The position numbers and the translations under genes are program-made. Source: Diphasiastrum complanatum (lineage: Eukaryota; Streptophyta; Lycopodiopsida; Lycopodiales; Lycopodiaceae). From it: DNA of 64,000 nt. The number at the start of each line of letters is the position of its first letter. Position 1 is the first letter of the stretch. Shown here one piece after another: positions 1-12,301 of the stretch. The stretch spans positions 1 through 64,000 of the forward strand of contig MU831992.1 in the NCBI GenBank assembly GCA_029204225.1, in the 5' to 3' direction. Below the pieces are notes generated by a model that was given only the letters and a program-made list of their open reading frames with translations, did no database searches and had not been told where the DNA came from.

Positions 1-530
1 AGTTTGCATGTCTCTTGGTACAAGAACAACAACAACAATCAAAGAGGCACTCAGCCAATCATACTTTGATCTCTGGGAGAAATCAAGCAATGAAAATCTT
101 CATCAGCTCAATGGATATTCTGATGCAAGCTGGAGAGGAGATGTAGACAATCGTAAGGTCCACATCTGGAGTTACATTCTTCTTCAACGGCAGTCCTATC
201 TGATGAAACAGTCGTAAGCAAACCTCTATCGCTCTTTCATCTACAAAAGCATAATACATGGCTGCTTCTCAATCTATTAAAAAAACGTCTTGGTTGATAA
301 ATTTACTGTCAGACATTAGTTTGTATCAGTACAACCCAACAATTATATTCTGTGATAATCAGAGTGTCATTGGCTTATCGGCCAACCCTAGATTTCACTC
401 TAGGAGTAAGCATATTGAAATCCAATATCACTACATCAGAGGCAAGGTTCTCAACAAGGAGGTAACCTTAACGTACTATAGAAATGCAGGACATGGTTGT
501 AGATATATTCACAAAGGCATTAAGTGTTAA
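1..530 (+). pseudogene. Decayed Ty1/copia RNase H fragment
   Basis: The 3' end of a copia pol gene, broken into at least two frames. Seen: a GYSDASWRGDVDNRK block near 108-155 (the copia RNase H 'SDADWAGD' region), then in another frame IIFCDNQSVIGLSANPRFHSRSKHIEI (337-417), which holds the family's DNxSA and HxRSKHI positions. The normal 'DIFTKAL' terminus is present only in shifted form near 500-528. The enzyme would remove the RNA strand during reverse transcription, but the frame breaks make this copy inactive. The 5' part of the element lies outside the window. Assignment to copia RNase H is firm; the family is not identified. Confidence 0.8.
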
Positions 531-589
531 TGCACACAACAAGTTTTGTGCATTGTTTAGTCTAAAGATCAAGACATTCACGGATCCAA

Positions 590-860
590 ATTAAGAGGGG
601 TGTTGGATTTATCTCCTTTACTCTCCTAAATCTTGTGTTAATATGCTACTATATTCTACTTGTGTTGTCGCACAGTCTGCATATTTACATGTAAAATAAG
701 TAGGCAAAAAACGCGACTGTCTGCATAAATACAAGTAAATTTCCACAGGCAAAAAAGGCGAAAAAGACGACATTGTGTTTTCACACGTGATTTGTGACAG
801 GCAAAAAAAAACGACACTGCCCTACAAATGCCCAAAGGTGCCCTTATAGAAGGGAGGATC
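590..860 (+). mobile_element. Polypurine tract and probable truncated 3' LTR
   Basis: AAGAGGGG at 593-600 is followed directly by TGTTGGATTTATC, the usual polypurine tract and LTR start of a plant copia element, at the expected place after the RNase H remnant. The right end of the LTR cannot be found, so it is probably truncated near 860-990. Inside lie three variants of an RGGCAAAAAA-CGAC motif near 702, 747 and 797. Confidence 0.45.
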
Positions 861-2931
861 AAACAAAATTAAAGTTCGTAAGAATCATGAGTGCTTTACT
901 CACATGAATGCTACTCTATTTTGATATCATGTCATCATAAATGTATATTGGCAAAAGCTTGAGCTATTTTTTCAAAGAGTGGGCGTTTCAATCAACATAT
1001 GCTTTAGGTTCTCAAAACAAAATATTATTGTTGAAGTTTTTACTCTATTGTACTAGTTGAAGCATAGTCTAATACAGAAAAATTTGTTCAAGATGGTGTA
1101 AAAAGCGAAGAACAAAACACGTAGAAGCACTACATATTGACCTATTTGAAGCCTAAAATATAATATTCTCTTCTGATCTTGAAATGAGTCTCGGTGCGAC
1201 AGATAGCCAATCTTCCAGCATCCTCCACTGTCTAAGCGAAAAATTACAAGCCTTTGTATGGGTTGGATAATGTTGATTGTCCTGATTCACAAGATACATC
1301 AACGTATCATCCATTCTGCAAGATTTCTAATGGGCTTGTATGGACTATTTGTAGTGTCAATTCTTATGGAGTTAGCCTTGGAGTCCATTTCCCCCTCGTC
1401 ACTACACCAAAAAAAAGCCATCTGCAACACCAGCGACCAGCCACAACAGGTAAAGGAAAGCAATGAAGCCAGCCACAATAGTACAACACCACAACAAGCA
1501 GAAGACAACAGAACTTGTAGCAACAATGAGAAGGCATCAGCAAAAGCCAAACATCTAAAGTGCATAAAAACCCACCCACAAATCCACAAATAAATAAGCC
1601 AACTAACTACAAGGAGGAGAGTGGGACCAAAAAGCAAGAGCAAAGGCAACAAGAATGTAGAAAATGAACTATTGCATGTGAAAAAACTAGATCCAAAGTG
1701 GATCTAAAAGCTTTGATCTTTGGCTTGCACAAAACTATGAATTGATTCTATGTAGAAAAACACATTTTCTATCTTGCTATAATTAGTGAAATCATGCATA
1801 AAAGGTAACTATGGCTAAAAATAGATCAAGTATTGTCCAAATCCATACTTGCAGCTTTGTACTACAATCTATACAGTACCATTAACATAAAATAATCATC
1901 ACCTTCAAGCATACATCAAAACCATGCACAATAATACTACACAATGTAGTGAAACACCAAAAGTAAAAAATAGAATTCTCAAAAAAGATCTCCAAACATG
2001 GAAGTGATCAACATCCGTTGTTCTCCACGCCTTTCCTACTATTTATAGTCTTGGAAGATGAGTCTCTCTCTCGAAAGATGGCCCTAATCATAGCTTATTC
2101 ACCACTTGGTAAAAAACTACCAAAATATGACTAAATGCAATATATGACATCAAACTAAGACCTCTGAATGTTCATACTTCTAAAACCTTTCAAACATAGT
2201 AATGTTACTATTTTAGGCCTCTACATACTTATCTCTAAGTTGACTAATGAGTTTTGGCTCCAAATTGCCAATAATAGTCTAGTAAGTTGACAAATTTTCA
2301 CACTCCACACACCCGAACATAAGGAACAACAACAAACCAACTACCACATCACAACCATGGAGTGGGAGCATCCATAGCCAGGGGAGAAATGACGACAAAA
2401 CCAAAGGAGAGCGCAACAATGAGACAAGGCCAAGGGTGAACCAAGGGGAAGAACAACCACTAGGATCCAAAAACAAACTAAAAAAAATCGTCAACAGAAG
2501 CCGAAAAAACTGAGCCCAAACACAACCATAAAAGACTCAACGCAATGACGCAAAGACAATACAACAATAAAGTACCAAAAAAGTACTATAGAGCAAAATT
2601 TTAAAAAGTCGTATAGTTCCAAGATTAACAGCCGAGGAGTAAGGGCTTGTATTTGTTACAAGAAAATTTTAACCAACAAAAAACAAACGAAAAATAATCC
2701 AAATTTTACTGACACCAACAAAAAAACTTATACATTGTCTAGGAAAACCATCCAAGATAGTGATGTAAATATAGCACGAAGTTCATGACAAACTGCATAC
2801 TATGTTAAGTACAAAACAATAATATCTATCTAGCATTTACCTGAAACTCATAACAACATTAATCCATGTTTAAATATTGTGAAAGATGTTAAAAACAATA
2901 CCTAGTCAGTCAATAGAAACTATTGTTTTAT

Positions 2932-2935
2932 TTGT

Positions 2936-2981
<46 letters not shown>
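2932..2981. repeat. (TG)n(AG)n microsatellite
   Basis: A compound dinucleotide run of TG repeats passing into AG repeats. The matching place in copy 2 (39147-39187) holds only GT repeats, and a second GT/GA/CA run follows its GC-rich insert. Confidence 0.95.
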
Positions 2982-2982
<1 letters not shown>

Positions 2983-3412
2983 GTCATTGAGCACACATTA
3001 AAGATTTGGAAATGAAGCTAAATAATCTATGACCCACTTTGAAAACAAGGTACATTAAAAGATTTGGAACTGAAGTTAAATGATTTATGACTCACTTTGA
3101 AAACAAGGCATACTATTTCCCAAAACAAAGGACTAAAAATTAATTGCTGGGTAGGGAAAGTAGTTGACAGTAAACCACGAATGAATGAAAGTTAATCTTA
3201 CAATAAAATTGGTCCTCTGTAACATCAGCCAAAAAACGTCAAAAGCAAAAATGGAGAGAAAATGGGGATCAAAGACTTGTATTGTCTTCAACACTCATGA
3301 GTGATCAACCTTGGCCATCATTGTGAAGTTAAAAGTGTGACAACCAAGGCAGCCAAAAAAACTCCCAAATCAAGCCTTCTGCCTGTACAAATAAGCTCTT
3401 TTCAACTTCTCA

Positions 3413-6400
3413 TCACCAATAATCTCCACAGGAACAGAAGCCATCCTTAAAATGGTGGTATCTGTTTGCATCCATCACACTGATGTCACGCCCAACAATT
3501 TTTGAGATGATTTTTGTGACAGTCAAAGCAGACCCGAAGATTCTTTTTGATGCGAATAGGTGTCCTAAAAGGCGTGTTGATGAGCCCAAAAGCAATGGCC
3601 TGCTTCTCACTATGTCCACACAAAGCATTCTCCTCCTCCTCGTCCTCCACATCATCCAGCTGAAAGCTTAAATTAGGTTTATACCCTGCCTTCTTCATCA
3701 ACCCCACCAATCTATCCAGTTCAGCCTGAATCTCCTTGCTTTGTGGATGAGTTGCATCACCTACAACAAAGGCATGCAGTTGGTTATCAACTTCAATCCA
3801 GCTGCACCCAGGCATTTTTTTCACACCTGCCTCGTTCATTTCATTTCTGATCTTTGCTAACTCATCCTTCCTACCAGCAGCTGCATAGATGTTAGATAGC
3901 AGCACATAAGGTGAGGCATTTTTTGGTTCCAACTTCACGACATGATCAAAGGCACGTCTTCCTATCTCCACATGGCCATGGTTTCTAGCGGCACCAAGCA
4001 AAGTCATCCAAACCACACTATCAGGCTGAATTGGCATTTTGTTGATAAAGAGCTCAGCATCGGCCAAGCACCCTGCACGCCCTAGAAGATCAACCATACA
4101 TGCATAGTGTTCCTTGGTTGGTGTGACACCATGATTTTTACACATGGAATTAAAGACATAACGACCTTGATCTACTAGGCCAGAATGGGCACATGCAGAG
4201 AGAACACTAATATATGTGACCTCGTCAGATTTCGTGCCTTTCCCCTGCATTTGCTCAAACAGAGCAAGGGCCTCCTGGGCAATCCCATTCTGTGCATATC
4301 CCGCAATCATCGCATTCCATGAAACCACATTTCGTTCACTCATGTTGTCGAACAGCTCACGGGCGTCCTCTGTGCACCCGCAGTTTGCATACATGTCAAC
4401 AAGGGTGTTCCCTACAACCACATCCGACTGAAAGACTCTTTTCTTGATCTCGGAGTGGAGCTGTTTGCCCCGTTCCACCGCGGCTAGGCTGGCACATGCT
4501 TTTAGGAGAAGAACTAACGAGACATTGTTTGGCTGCATGTATTCCTTTTTCATTTGCTCATCCAGAGCAAGGGCCTCCTTGCCAAGACCATTCTGTGCAT
4601 ATCCCGCAATCATAGCATTCCATGAAACCACATCTCGTTCACTCATGTTGTCGAACAGCTCACGGGCATCCTCTGTGCACCCGCATTTTGTATACATGTC
4701 AACAAGGGTGTTCCCTACAACCACATCCGACTGAAAGCCTCTTTTCATGATCTCGGAGTGGAGCTGTTTGCCCTGTTCCAGGTCCGCTCTGCTGGCACAT
4801 GCTTTTAGGAGAAGAACAAACGTGACATTGTTTGGCTGCATGCCTTCCTGTTTCATTTGCTCATACAGAGCAAGGGCCTCCTTCCCAAGACCATTCTGTG
4901 CGTATCCCGCAATCATCGCATTCCATGAAACCACATTTCGTTCACTCATGTTGTCAAACAGTTCACGGGCATCCTCTGTGCACCCGCATTTTGCATACAT
5001 GTTAACAAGGGTGCTTCCCACAATCACATCCGACTGAAAGCCTCTTTTTATGATCTCGGATTGCAGCTGTTTGCCCTGTTCCAGGGCCGCTAGGCTGGCA
5101 CATGCTTTTAAGACAACAACGAACAGAACCTTGTCTGATGCTAAGCCTGTCTCTTGCATTTGCTGAAATAAATTAATAGCCTCCTCAACTTCTCCACTAT
5201 CAGCATATGCTGAGATGATAGCAGTCCACGAATACACATTGTGTTGAGGCATGTTGCTAAATACTTTGTGTGCATGCAGCAGACTACCGCATTTGGAGTA
5301 CATGTGAACAAGGGTGTTTGCTAAGAAAATATTTGATTCAAGTACACTTTGGAATATAAGGGCATGCACTTGCTTGCCCTCCGCCAGGGCCTTCCTTCTG
5401 GAACACCCCTTCAAAAGGCAAACATAGGCGTGAATTGGAGGTATAGTAGTAGGCTGGACCATAAGCTCCAACATATGTAGGGCCTCTTTCAAGCGTCCCT
5501 CCTCACAGAGTTTGCTCAGCTTATCACCATTGCAAAAGGAGTCGGGCACCCTGCATGATTCATATGATGATGATAAAGAAATATGAACAAGTGTCAATTT
5601 TGAAAGAGCAAGAAAAAGGATGACATGTGGTAATCTCACACCCGCACACTTGAGTTTAAAAACCATAACGTGATCTCAATCCATCACCAGATTGTATATG
5701 ACCCAATGTCATAGAAGCCATCTTTTCTTTTACCCAGGAGGGATTCAGCCAACCATCAACCCATAGGCCCTCAAGCGTCCTCTTATGTTTAAAGTCGGGG
5801 TGCCTTGGACTTTTCTGCATAAATTATACAGATCACAGTCAAAGCTTCAACTTAAGGAAAACGACTACACAAACCAATCGCCTTCATACCCATAATAGCA
5901 TAGCTACAATAGAATTCAAGTAAGAGGTGATTAGCCAAAAAAAGTGCAGCCTGAAATGAGGCGCACCTTAGTCAATCTATTGTCCCACCACTGCGATGGA
6001 TCTGAGAAAAACTCCTGCCAGAGCTGCTCCATTCTAACCAGTCTGCCTGCATGCCCTAAGGGTAAACCAGAATGCATCAGAAGCATGATTAAGGATTGTC
6101 AATGTGGATTTAAGCATTTCTACAAATTCATCTCCCCCTCAGCCAGCCACGGAGTGCTGGCGAGTTAAAAAGAGTATGACACAAATAATAAGCATACCCG
6201 AGCCCCGAGGTGTTGAAAAAGCCGATGGCTTCCGTTGTTGAAATTGTAGCATGACAGGTAGCCTGGCACGAACCCAATGAGGATTGAACCGATTGTTGTT
6301 GATCCACAGTGCTTCCTTTCTGGTGACGACCATCCGAGGACGACCTCTAGAAGGAGGAAAAAGAGCAGCAGCAGTAGTACAAGTGAACGAAGCAGAAGAA

Positions 6401-6524
6401 GATGAGAGGGCCCATTCATTTGTGGGTCTGATGATGACGATGAGGCGAGGTGGGGGGCACAAAAAGAGTAGAGATCGAGGAGAAGAACGATCAGCAGAGA
6501 GGAACGAGAAGAAGAGGCTGCCAT
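3413..6524 (-). pseudogene. PPR-DYW gene, copy 1, two frameshifts
   Basis: A decaying paralogue of the gene at 39981-43675. The main open part runs 5666-3486 (726 codons) and has the PLS PPR array with three 101-residue modules (five in copy 2), the E region and most of the DYW domain including [11 protein letters not shown]. Two indels break it. Near the start of exon 2 (about 5658-5665) one extra T in a T run brings a stop (TAA) in the ancestral frame, so only a start at the internal ATG 5666 reads on. At 3514-3519 eight bases are missing compared with copy 2, so the ORF ends in NHLKNCWA; the canonical GFCSCGDYW end lies in another frame at 3413-3655. The missing tail includes the CxDCH and DYW residues needed for deaminase zinc binding. 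Upstream exon 6524-6198 and intron 6197-5815 match copy 2. If expressed it could bind RNA but probably not edit. Confidence 0.85.
5815..6197 (-). other. Predicted intron of PPR copy 1 (383 bp)
   Basis: On the minus strand the donor CTCGG|GTATGC (exon end 6198) and acceptor TTTATGCAG|AAAAG (exon start 5814) are both phase 0. The same sites in copy 2 give an intron of exactly the same length (42981-43363), although exon 1 differs in length between copies by 15 bp. Splicing is predicted, not observed. Confidence 0.6.
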
Positions 6525-6757
6525 TACGACGATCGTCGTTGGGGTTGAAACAAAGGCCTATTACTCCTCCTCCGCCAACACCTCGTCCTGTTAACGTTGT
6601 TGTTGTCGTCATTGCCATCGCCTGCTGTTTGTTGCTGCTGCTCTGCTTAAGCTCTCTCGCACATCAAATATTTGGAGATGGCAGCAGTGCTGCTCCGAGC
6701 TGTCCTCCCTCCCTTTCATCAACGATCTCGCATCCCATCCCGTTAATCCTTTCACAT

Positions 6758-6786
6758 CGTCTCGTCTCGTCTTGTCTCGTCTCGTC
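6758..6786. repeat. (CTCGT)n pentanucleotide repeat upstream of PPR copy 1
   Basis: About six units of CGTCT with one variant, in the presumed promoter or leader region of PPR copy 1. The same place in copy 2 (about 43870-43900) has no such run, so it expanded after the duplication or was lost from copy 2. Confidence 0.85.
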
Positions 6787-6815
6787 CCCTCCCATCCCTT
6801 TAATGCTTTTAGTAA

Positions 6816-7599
6816 TCATAAAATATATTCACATGCTTGTGTGATCTATGATTTTTTTTTTTAAATTTATCTTATTTTGTTATTTAAATTAAACTCTTTT
6901 TAAAGTGATGCCACTTAACTTTTTTCAGTTAAAAAACTAATTTTGCTGCTTTTGATCAATCCATACTTTTAATCCTCATAGTAACGATACGTGTATAGGA
7001 GCTGGCGCCTTAGTGTCGTGTTGTTACTTTCTTGGACAGACACCCACGAGGTTGCATGGCATGTCGCTACATTCAACCAACCACCAGTTTGTTTGCATGG
7101 TAGACGCAGACACATCATGCCTACAATGAAGATGGTAGGCTTTTGACATCTCAATTCTCCAATACTGTTGCTGATGGGCGATTGTTGTAAAGAGCAACTA
7201 ACATACACTATTAGAGTTTCCATGAGGTAAGATGACACGTTTTTTATTGTCCTTTGATCTGGTTGTGTGGTTTTTCTTTCACAACTCTTTCTTGTGTATT
7301 TAAGTTGTATGGCCTTCTCACGTCTTCGATGATTTATCCCAGTTCCATTCACGGCACAAGTTAGAAGCAGATTGGACAGGTTTCGTAGCCAAAATGGACA
7401 GGTTCCTATGTTGGCCTTCAATGATTTTCACATCAGATCGTTGCTAGTCTCTAAAACACGGTGATTCATAAATTGTTCACTATTCAACGTTAGACAATTT
7501 TTTTAATATAACATTTACATCTATTGTAACACCTATAAAATAAAATAAAATACCAACTTAAGGCAGGGCCAAGTGGCTTGCCACACTCCCTTGTTTATT
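6816..7599. other. Intergenic DNA without recognisable gene
   Basis: AT-rich sequence past the end of the segmental duplication. A 150-codon minus-strand ORF (7421-6969) has no motif I recognise and no copy elsewhere in the window. I treat it as chance. Confidence 0.5.
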
Positions 7600-7795
7600 T
7601 TATTTTCTTTAAGCTTAAAAGCACTATCGTATATTCACAAATGTACAAACACAAAAGGATGGGCGAGTCAGTTACAAGTCCATAAGGATAGCCTATAAAG
7701 CCAAAAGGCAAAGACCATAGCATGCCACGCAGGGCAGTGGTCCAAAACTAACTTGAGTAGTGCGAAGAATCGAAGCTGACTGAGGATACCCGAGA
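7600..7795 (-). mobile_element. LINE 3' tail fragment
   Basis: Shares an interrupted match with 43985-44170, for example GCATGCCACGCAGGGCAGTG against CACACCATGCACAAAGGTGG, followed in both by GTCCAAA and a GTG(C/T)G(A/C)A region. In the longer copy this lies just after the RT zinc-ribbon (zf-RVT) coding end. It lies beyond the PPR duplication in both places but is much more diverged than the PPR genes, so it probably inserted independently. Confidence 0.45.
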
Positions 7796-7809
7796 TCAGC
7801 TTTGGAAAT

Positions 7810-8670
7810 CACATATGGAGTTGCTTAGCCAGCAACATCACTTGCAAATGGAGAAACTCACTAAGGAGTTTCGACATACCTTGAAGTCAATCCAAACTAT
7901 TATGCATGGTCACATCATGGACACAAACACATTTGGTGCCCACACTTCAGGGCTACACATCCCACTAATGATTGCCCGTCATATCAGCCTATTTAAGCAA
8001 ATTCCATACAACGATGTGAAGAACGAACATACCAATCTGGAAATTCTCTGCCTTATCACGAAAATCATCCCGAAAATCAAGAAGTTCTAGCCATACAAAA
8101 TGGCTACGCGATTGCACACTATGCGATTGCACAAGGGCCAATGAACAACAGATACTTCATCTGTGTTGAAGCAGGTCACTTTATGGTTGATTGTAACGTA
8201 AAAACAAAGTACCATGTCGAATGCACTAACTGTGTTAGAAAACACAGTTTTAAAGATTGTCCGAAACAACCCAATAAGATCCTACTTGCCCACCACGTCC
8301 CTGTTATGAATCCGGTTAGGATCCTAACGTCAGCACAACACAAGTCCCACATCAACAAACCACAAAATATGCTGCTAAAACGGAAAGTTCTTTGAAAACT
8401 TCCACATTACCACGAGATTAACCAAATTGATAGTGGAACAAAGACGTTATTACAAGATATGAAATGAGTTATTGCAAGAAGAAAGGGAAACAGACATTCC
8501 ATCATCTGCTACAATTTCCAACCAAGAGCAAATTTCTCTTGGAATTGAAATTTTCTTTGCACTTCTGCAATCTCAAATCTACATATCTTTCCACATTCTG
8601 ATAAGATTTCCAAGGCCTTACAAGGATTTAATCATTCGACTTTTCCAAAGTTGGATATAAAGAACAACTA
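7810..8670 (+). pseudogene. Ty3/gypsy-type gag remnant with zinc knuckles
   Basis: Three broken frames in a row. 7815-8090 reads MELLSQQHHLQMEKLTKEF, similar to the gag of the minus-strand element at 37039-37467 (LEQMTKLHNQQMEQLTAQF). 8141-8395 carries CVEAGHFMVDC and CTNCVRKHSFKDC, two CCHC-like knuckles; the first has lost one cysteine (F-I-C-V-E-A where copy 2 has CFICGETGH). 8472-8660 is a spacer block. The 8141-8660 part is repeated at 15861-16512. Gag packages the element RNA in cytoplasmic particles; this copy cannot. Confidence 0.7.
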
Positions 8671-8739
8671 TGGGAATTGGAAATCTAAATGGATATTTGT
8701 TTTATGAATCTCTCAGAGGGATACCAAGGGAATAATATC

Positions 8740-9552
8740 TTCTATCTAGAACACTTTCTGTAAATGGTAAGGGAAAATAATCCTTCTTGGAGACTGCATT
8801 TAACGCTTTCATATTCACACAGATTTGTATTTTTTCGGTCTTCTTGGGTACTATGACTATTGGCGACACCCATTCCATGTGCTCGATTTCATAGATGAAA
8901 TCAACTCTTGCTTGATTAACTCTGTATAATTTGAGTTGCAGTGATAGTAACGGCTTACCTTGGGGACTGCTCCATCCACCAAGGGTATGGTATGCTGGAC
9001 TACGGCTGGTGGGATACCTTTCAGATCACTATAATTCCAAGCAAAACAATTCTTATATTCCATCAATAATGAGCGTAGTCTTTTGAATTGAGTGGGCATT
9101 AATTGTTCTCCCACATGCACGATCTTTTATTTTTCACTTGGCTCTAGATTCATAGGTTGTGTTTGTGTAGGTCCTTTGAATACTTGTTCCGCTGGTTTCT
9201 AACTTTAATCAGGTTCTCGTTGAGCTTGCGGCATCATGATTCCTATGTCGTCTAAGGTGTAATTCTTGAAGGTCTCAAGCATCTCGTGAACTAGTGTTCG
9301 ACGGGATTCCTCCTTCAGCATATTGATCTTGTCAAGATAATAGTAGTTTTCACTTGAATAGGTGTAGGAAATGCATTGAATGCAAGAAGTACCACAAATT
9401 TTGGCTCTCCTATATATGTACAAATCATTCTCACTCATTTCTAATGAAGAATCAAACATTTGTAATGTCATAATGTCAAATTTGGATCTCGTTCTATGCT
9501 GCTTGAAATTGAATTCTCTCTCTAACTCAGATTTTGTGTCTTTTTCATACAT
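8740..9552 (-). pseudogene. Ty3/gypsy reverse transcriptase fragment
   Basis: Minus-strand reading from 9120 gives YKNCFAWNYSDLKGIPPAVV and then HTIPLVDGAVP, the conserved N-terminal approach of gypsy reverse transcriptase. The next frame (about 8880-8750) gives KIQICVNMKALNAVSKKDYF and PLPF, which matches the 'VCVDYRxLNxxTxKDxFPLP' box. The catalytic YxDD region is absent. The segment 9552-9205 (115 codons) precedes it and may be the protease-RT spacer, but I see no motif in it. It is convergent with the gag piece at 7810-8670, so the two may be rearranged parts of one element family. Confidence 0.75.
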
Positions 9553-9764
9553 GATCTTGCTTGTGCACTTTCCCTATTTGTGACAAATTAATGAAGCTTT
9601 GATCTGTAGCATTCTAGATTGTGCTCTAGCCTAAGATCTGTTGGTAGATTGCAAGTGATCTGTTGCTCTACAGGTGATCTGTGTGCCACCACAAAGCATA
9701 GTAAAGATCATTCACACATTTGTTGTGGTTCTCCACACGTGTGAATTTGCTGGATTTTCAACAC

Positions 9765-12300
9765 AAAATACTTCATAACGTTTATTGATGACTTCATCAA
9801 ATTTGCTATGGTATACTTTATTTGTACAAAATAAGAGGCTTTCAAAAAATTCGTTGAGTATACAAATTGGGCTGAGAAACAGACAACAAGTTGAAGCAGA
9901 TTCGCACAAGTCATGGAAGTGAGTACATTTTCAACGAATTCAAAACTTATTGTACTGATCGAGGTATTATGCATATGAAGACTGCATCATACACACCTCA
10001 ACACAATGGAATTGCTGAACGAAAAAATCGTACACTTATAGAAGCTGCTAGGTGTATGATGGCTCATGCAAAAGCACCAAAACAGTTGTGGGCGGAAGCA
10101 GTGGCTACATCGAATTATCTTCAGAATTGAATTCTAAAATCTTCAATACCGGATAAAACTCCTCATGAAATATGGTGGAAGTCAAAGCCAAATCTAGCTC
10201 ATGTTCGGACATTCGGATGTGCAGTTTATATGCACATACTAGATAAATTGAGAAAGAAACTCAATGGAAAGATAGAAAAAGGTTTTCTGGTAGGATTCGA
10301 GTTACATTCGTTGTATTATCGAGTCTACATACCCAAAATTGGCAGAATAAAAGTTGTTCGAGATGTCAAATTCGATGAGTCAAAGTACATAGCAAACAGT
10401 GACTTAGTCGGCTATGAAATTATCAAGATTTATTATGAGTTACCAACGACAGAAGTAAAACAAGCAGATGATGAACGAGAATTACCAAATTCAGAGGGAG
10501 TTCAAGATCAAGTACCTGATAGACTTGAATCACCACTTCGAATTCTAGCAGACAAGGTCGAACCCGAAAATGTAGAATCGAATTCGAAACCTGTACAGAC
10601 TATGAGAAGATCTAATAGACAACAAAAACCACCAGTAAGATTTGGTCAAGATGTTTCAACAAATATAGTCATCGAATTTTGTGGTTTCATAGATGAACCT
10701 CAAACATTCGAGAAAGCTATCGATGGACCAGATAAAGATCACTGGATTCAAGCAATGTAGGATAAAATGTCATTCATGTATAAGAACAATGTATGGACAC
10801 TTGCACCTATACTGATGGTAGAAAACCAGTTAAATGCAAGTGGATCTACAAGATCAAAACAGGTCCTAATGGAGATAACATTATATACAAAGCAAAGTTG
10901 GTTGCGAAAGGTTTTTCACAGAAATATGGGATTGACTGCATTGATACTTTCTCACCGGTAGTCAAACACTCATCAATTCGCTTGTTATTTGCTTATGTAG
11001 TGGCTCATGATCTCAAAATTCATATTCTAGATGAGAAAACTGCTTTCTTGCACATAGAATTAGAAGAAGATTTATTCATGCACCAACCACTTGGTTTTAT
11101 AAGCCAAGAATATCTAGAATTCGGATGTCACATGAATAGAAATATCTATGGTCTGAAACAAGTAGCCAGACAATGGTATAGAAAAAAGGATGAAGCACTG
11201 CGTTCCTTAGATTTCGAACCTCTATTCGCTGAATCGAATATCTATATCAAACATGTCAGAAATGAAATTATCATTTTAGCTGTTTATGTTGACGACATGC
11301 TTATCTTCTCAAGAAAAGATAAATTAATTTCAAATGTCAAAAGAGACATTTTTGGAATATTTGAGATCGCTGATCTAGAAAAAGCAAAAAATCTATCTAG
11401 GCTTGCAGATCGAAAGACTTTAAAGGTGGTAAGTTGTATCTTCGCCAACAAAAGTACACGCGGAAAATCATTGAAGACTTCAACATGCCTGAACGCAAAG
11501 GTGTGCATACTCCCATGATACCTAGATCAATACTGAGCAAGGCAGATTATCAATAGACTCTCGAGGAAGAGAAGCGAATGGCCAATACACCCTATTGCAG
11601 GCTGATTGGATCATTGTTGTATTTTGCAGACAACACCAAACCTGATATAGCATTTGCAATATACAGGTTGAGCCAATTTAATCAGAACCCAGGATCGTTG
11701 CATTGGAAGTTAGCAAAGAGAGTTGTACAATATCTTCAGGAAACGAAAGACTATAATCTATGTTATTCGAAGGAAGCTGGATTTCGGATCGAATCCTACA
11801 GCGACGCAAGCTGGGCATCCATGAAGGATGATAGCAAAAGTATTTCAAGAGGTTGTACTCTAGCATCTGGCACAGCCATACTCTGGATAAGCAAGAAGCA
11901 AACAACAGTAACTCAATCTTCCTGTGAGGCCCAATATGTAGCAACAGCTAAGATGGCAAACGAACTGAAATGGATCAAACAAATGTTGGAAGGATTTGAT
12001 GAGTCTATTTCTGAACCTTATGTCTTATTAATGGATAACACTTTAATAATCTATCTTACAAAAGATCTTGTGTTTCATTCAAAAACGAAGCATATAGCTA
12101 TCAAGTATCATGTTATTCGGGACTGAGTCGAGAAGAAGATACTGAAGACAGTCTTCATACCTATAGAGGAAATGACAGCTGATATCTTTACAAAGCCACT
12201 TAGTAAAGCTTTGTTCGAGAAGCAGCGAAGAAGATTGGGGTTAATCCAACTGCCCACTTTGAGAGGGAACTATAGAACATCTCAACAGACAAATCTCGGT
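9765..12300 (+). pseudogene. Ty1/copia INT-RT-RNase H remnant
   Basis: Pol order is integrase, linker, reverse transcriptase, RNase H. Integrase begins near 9770 (ITFIDDFIKFAMVYF) and continues 9891-10130 with TPQHNGIAERKNRTL (catalytic E); the second catalytic Asp is replaced, since SHGSEY stands where SDRGGEY is usual. The linker runs to 10760, where a UAG interrupts. RT (10793-11518) has KCKWIYKIK, LVAKGFSQKYG, ILDEKTAFLH and AVYVDDM, so the YVDD box is intact. RNase H (11578-12126) has SYSDASWAS and KTKHIAIKYH and ends past 12180 with ADIFTKPLSK. Gag, protease and both LTRs are missing. Several stops make it inactive. It is the same lineage as the minus-strand element at 45690-47793, judging by the integrase text. 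Confidence 0.88.
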
Positions 12301-12301
12301 T

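Larger units (their letters stand above)
995..6815. repeat. Segmental duplication, copy 1 (PPR locus)
   Basis: This segment aligns by eye with 37871-43905 in the same orientation. It starts at ACATATGCTTTAGGTTCTC and ends near TTTAATGCTTTTAG. It covers the PPR gene, its upstream exon and about 2.4 kb of 3' flank. Copy 1 has about 650 bp at ~1930-2585 that copy 2 lacks, while copy 2 has a GC-rich insert at ~39215-39595. Coding stretches look roughly 95% identical (visual estimate). The 3' flank (995-3400) holds no supportable gene: short ORFs at 1254-1652 are not conserved in reading between the copies. Confidence 0.9.

Noticed and set aside
1254-1652. Overlapping ORFs on both strands in the 3' flank of PPR copy 1
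   Set aside because: Copy 2 (38201-38471) does not keep the same reading; frames are short and indels are not multiples of three.
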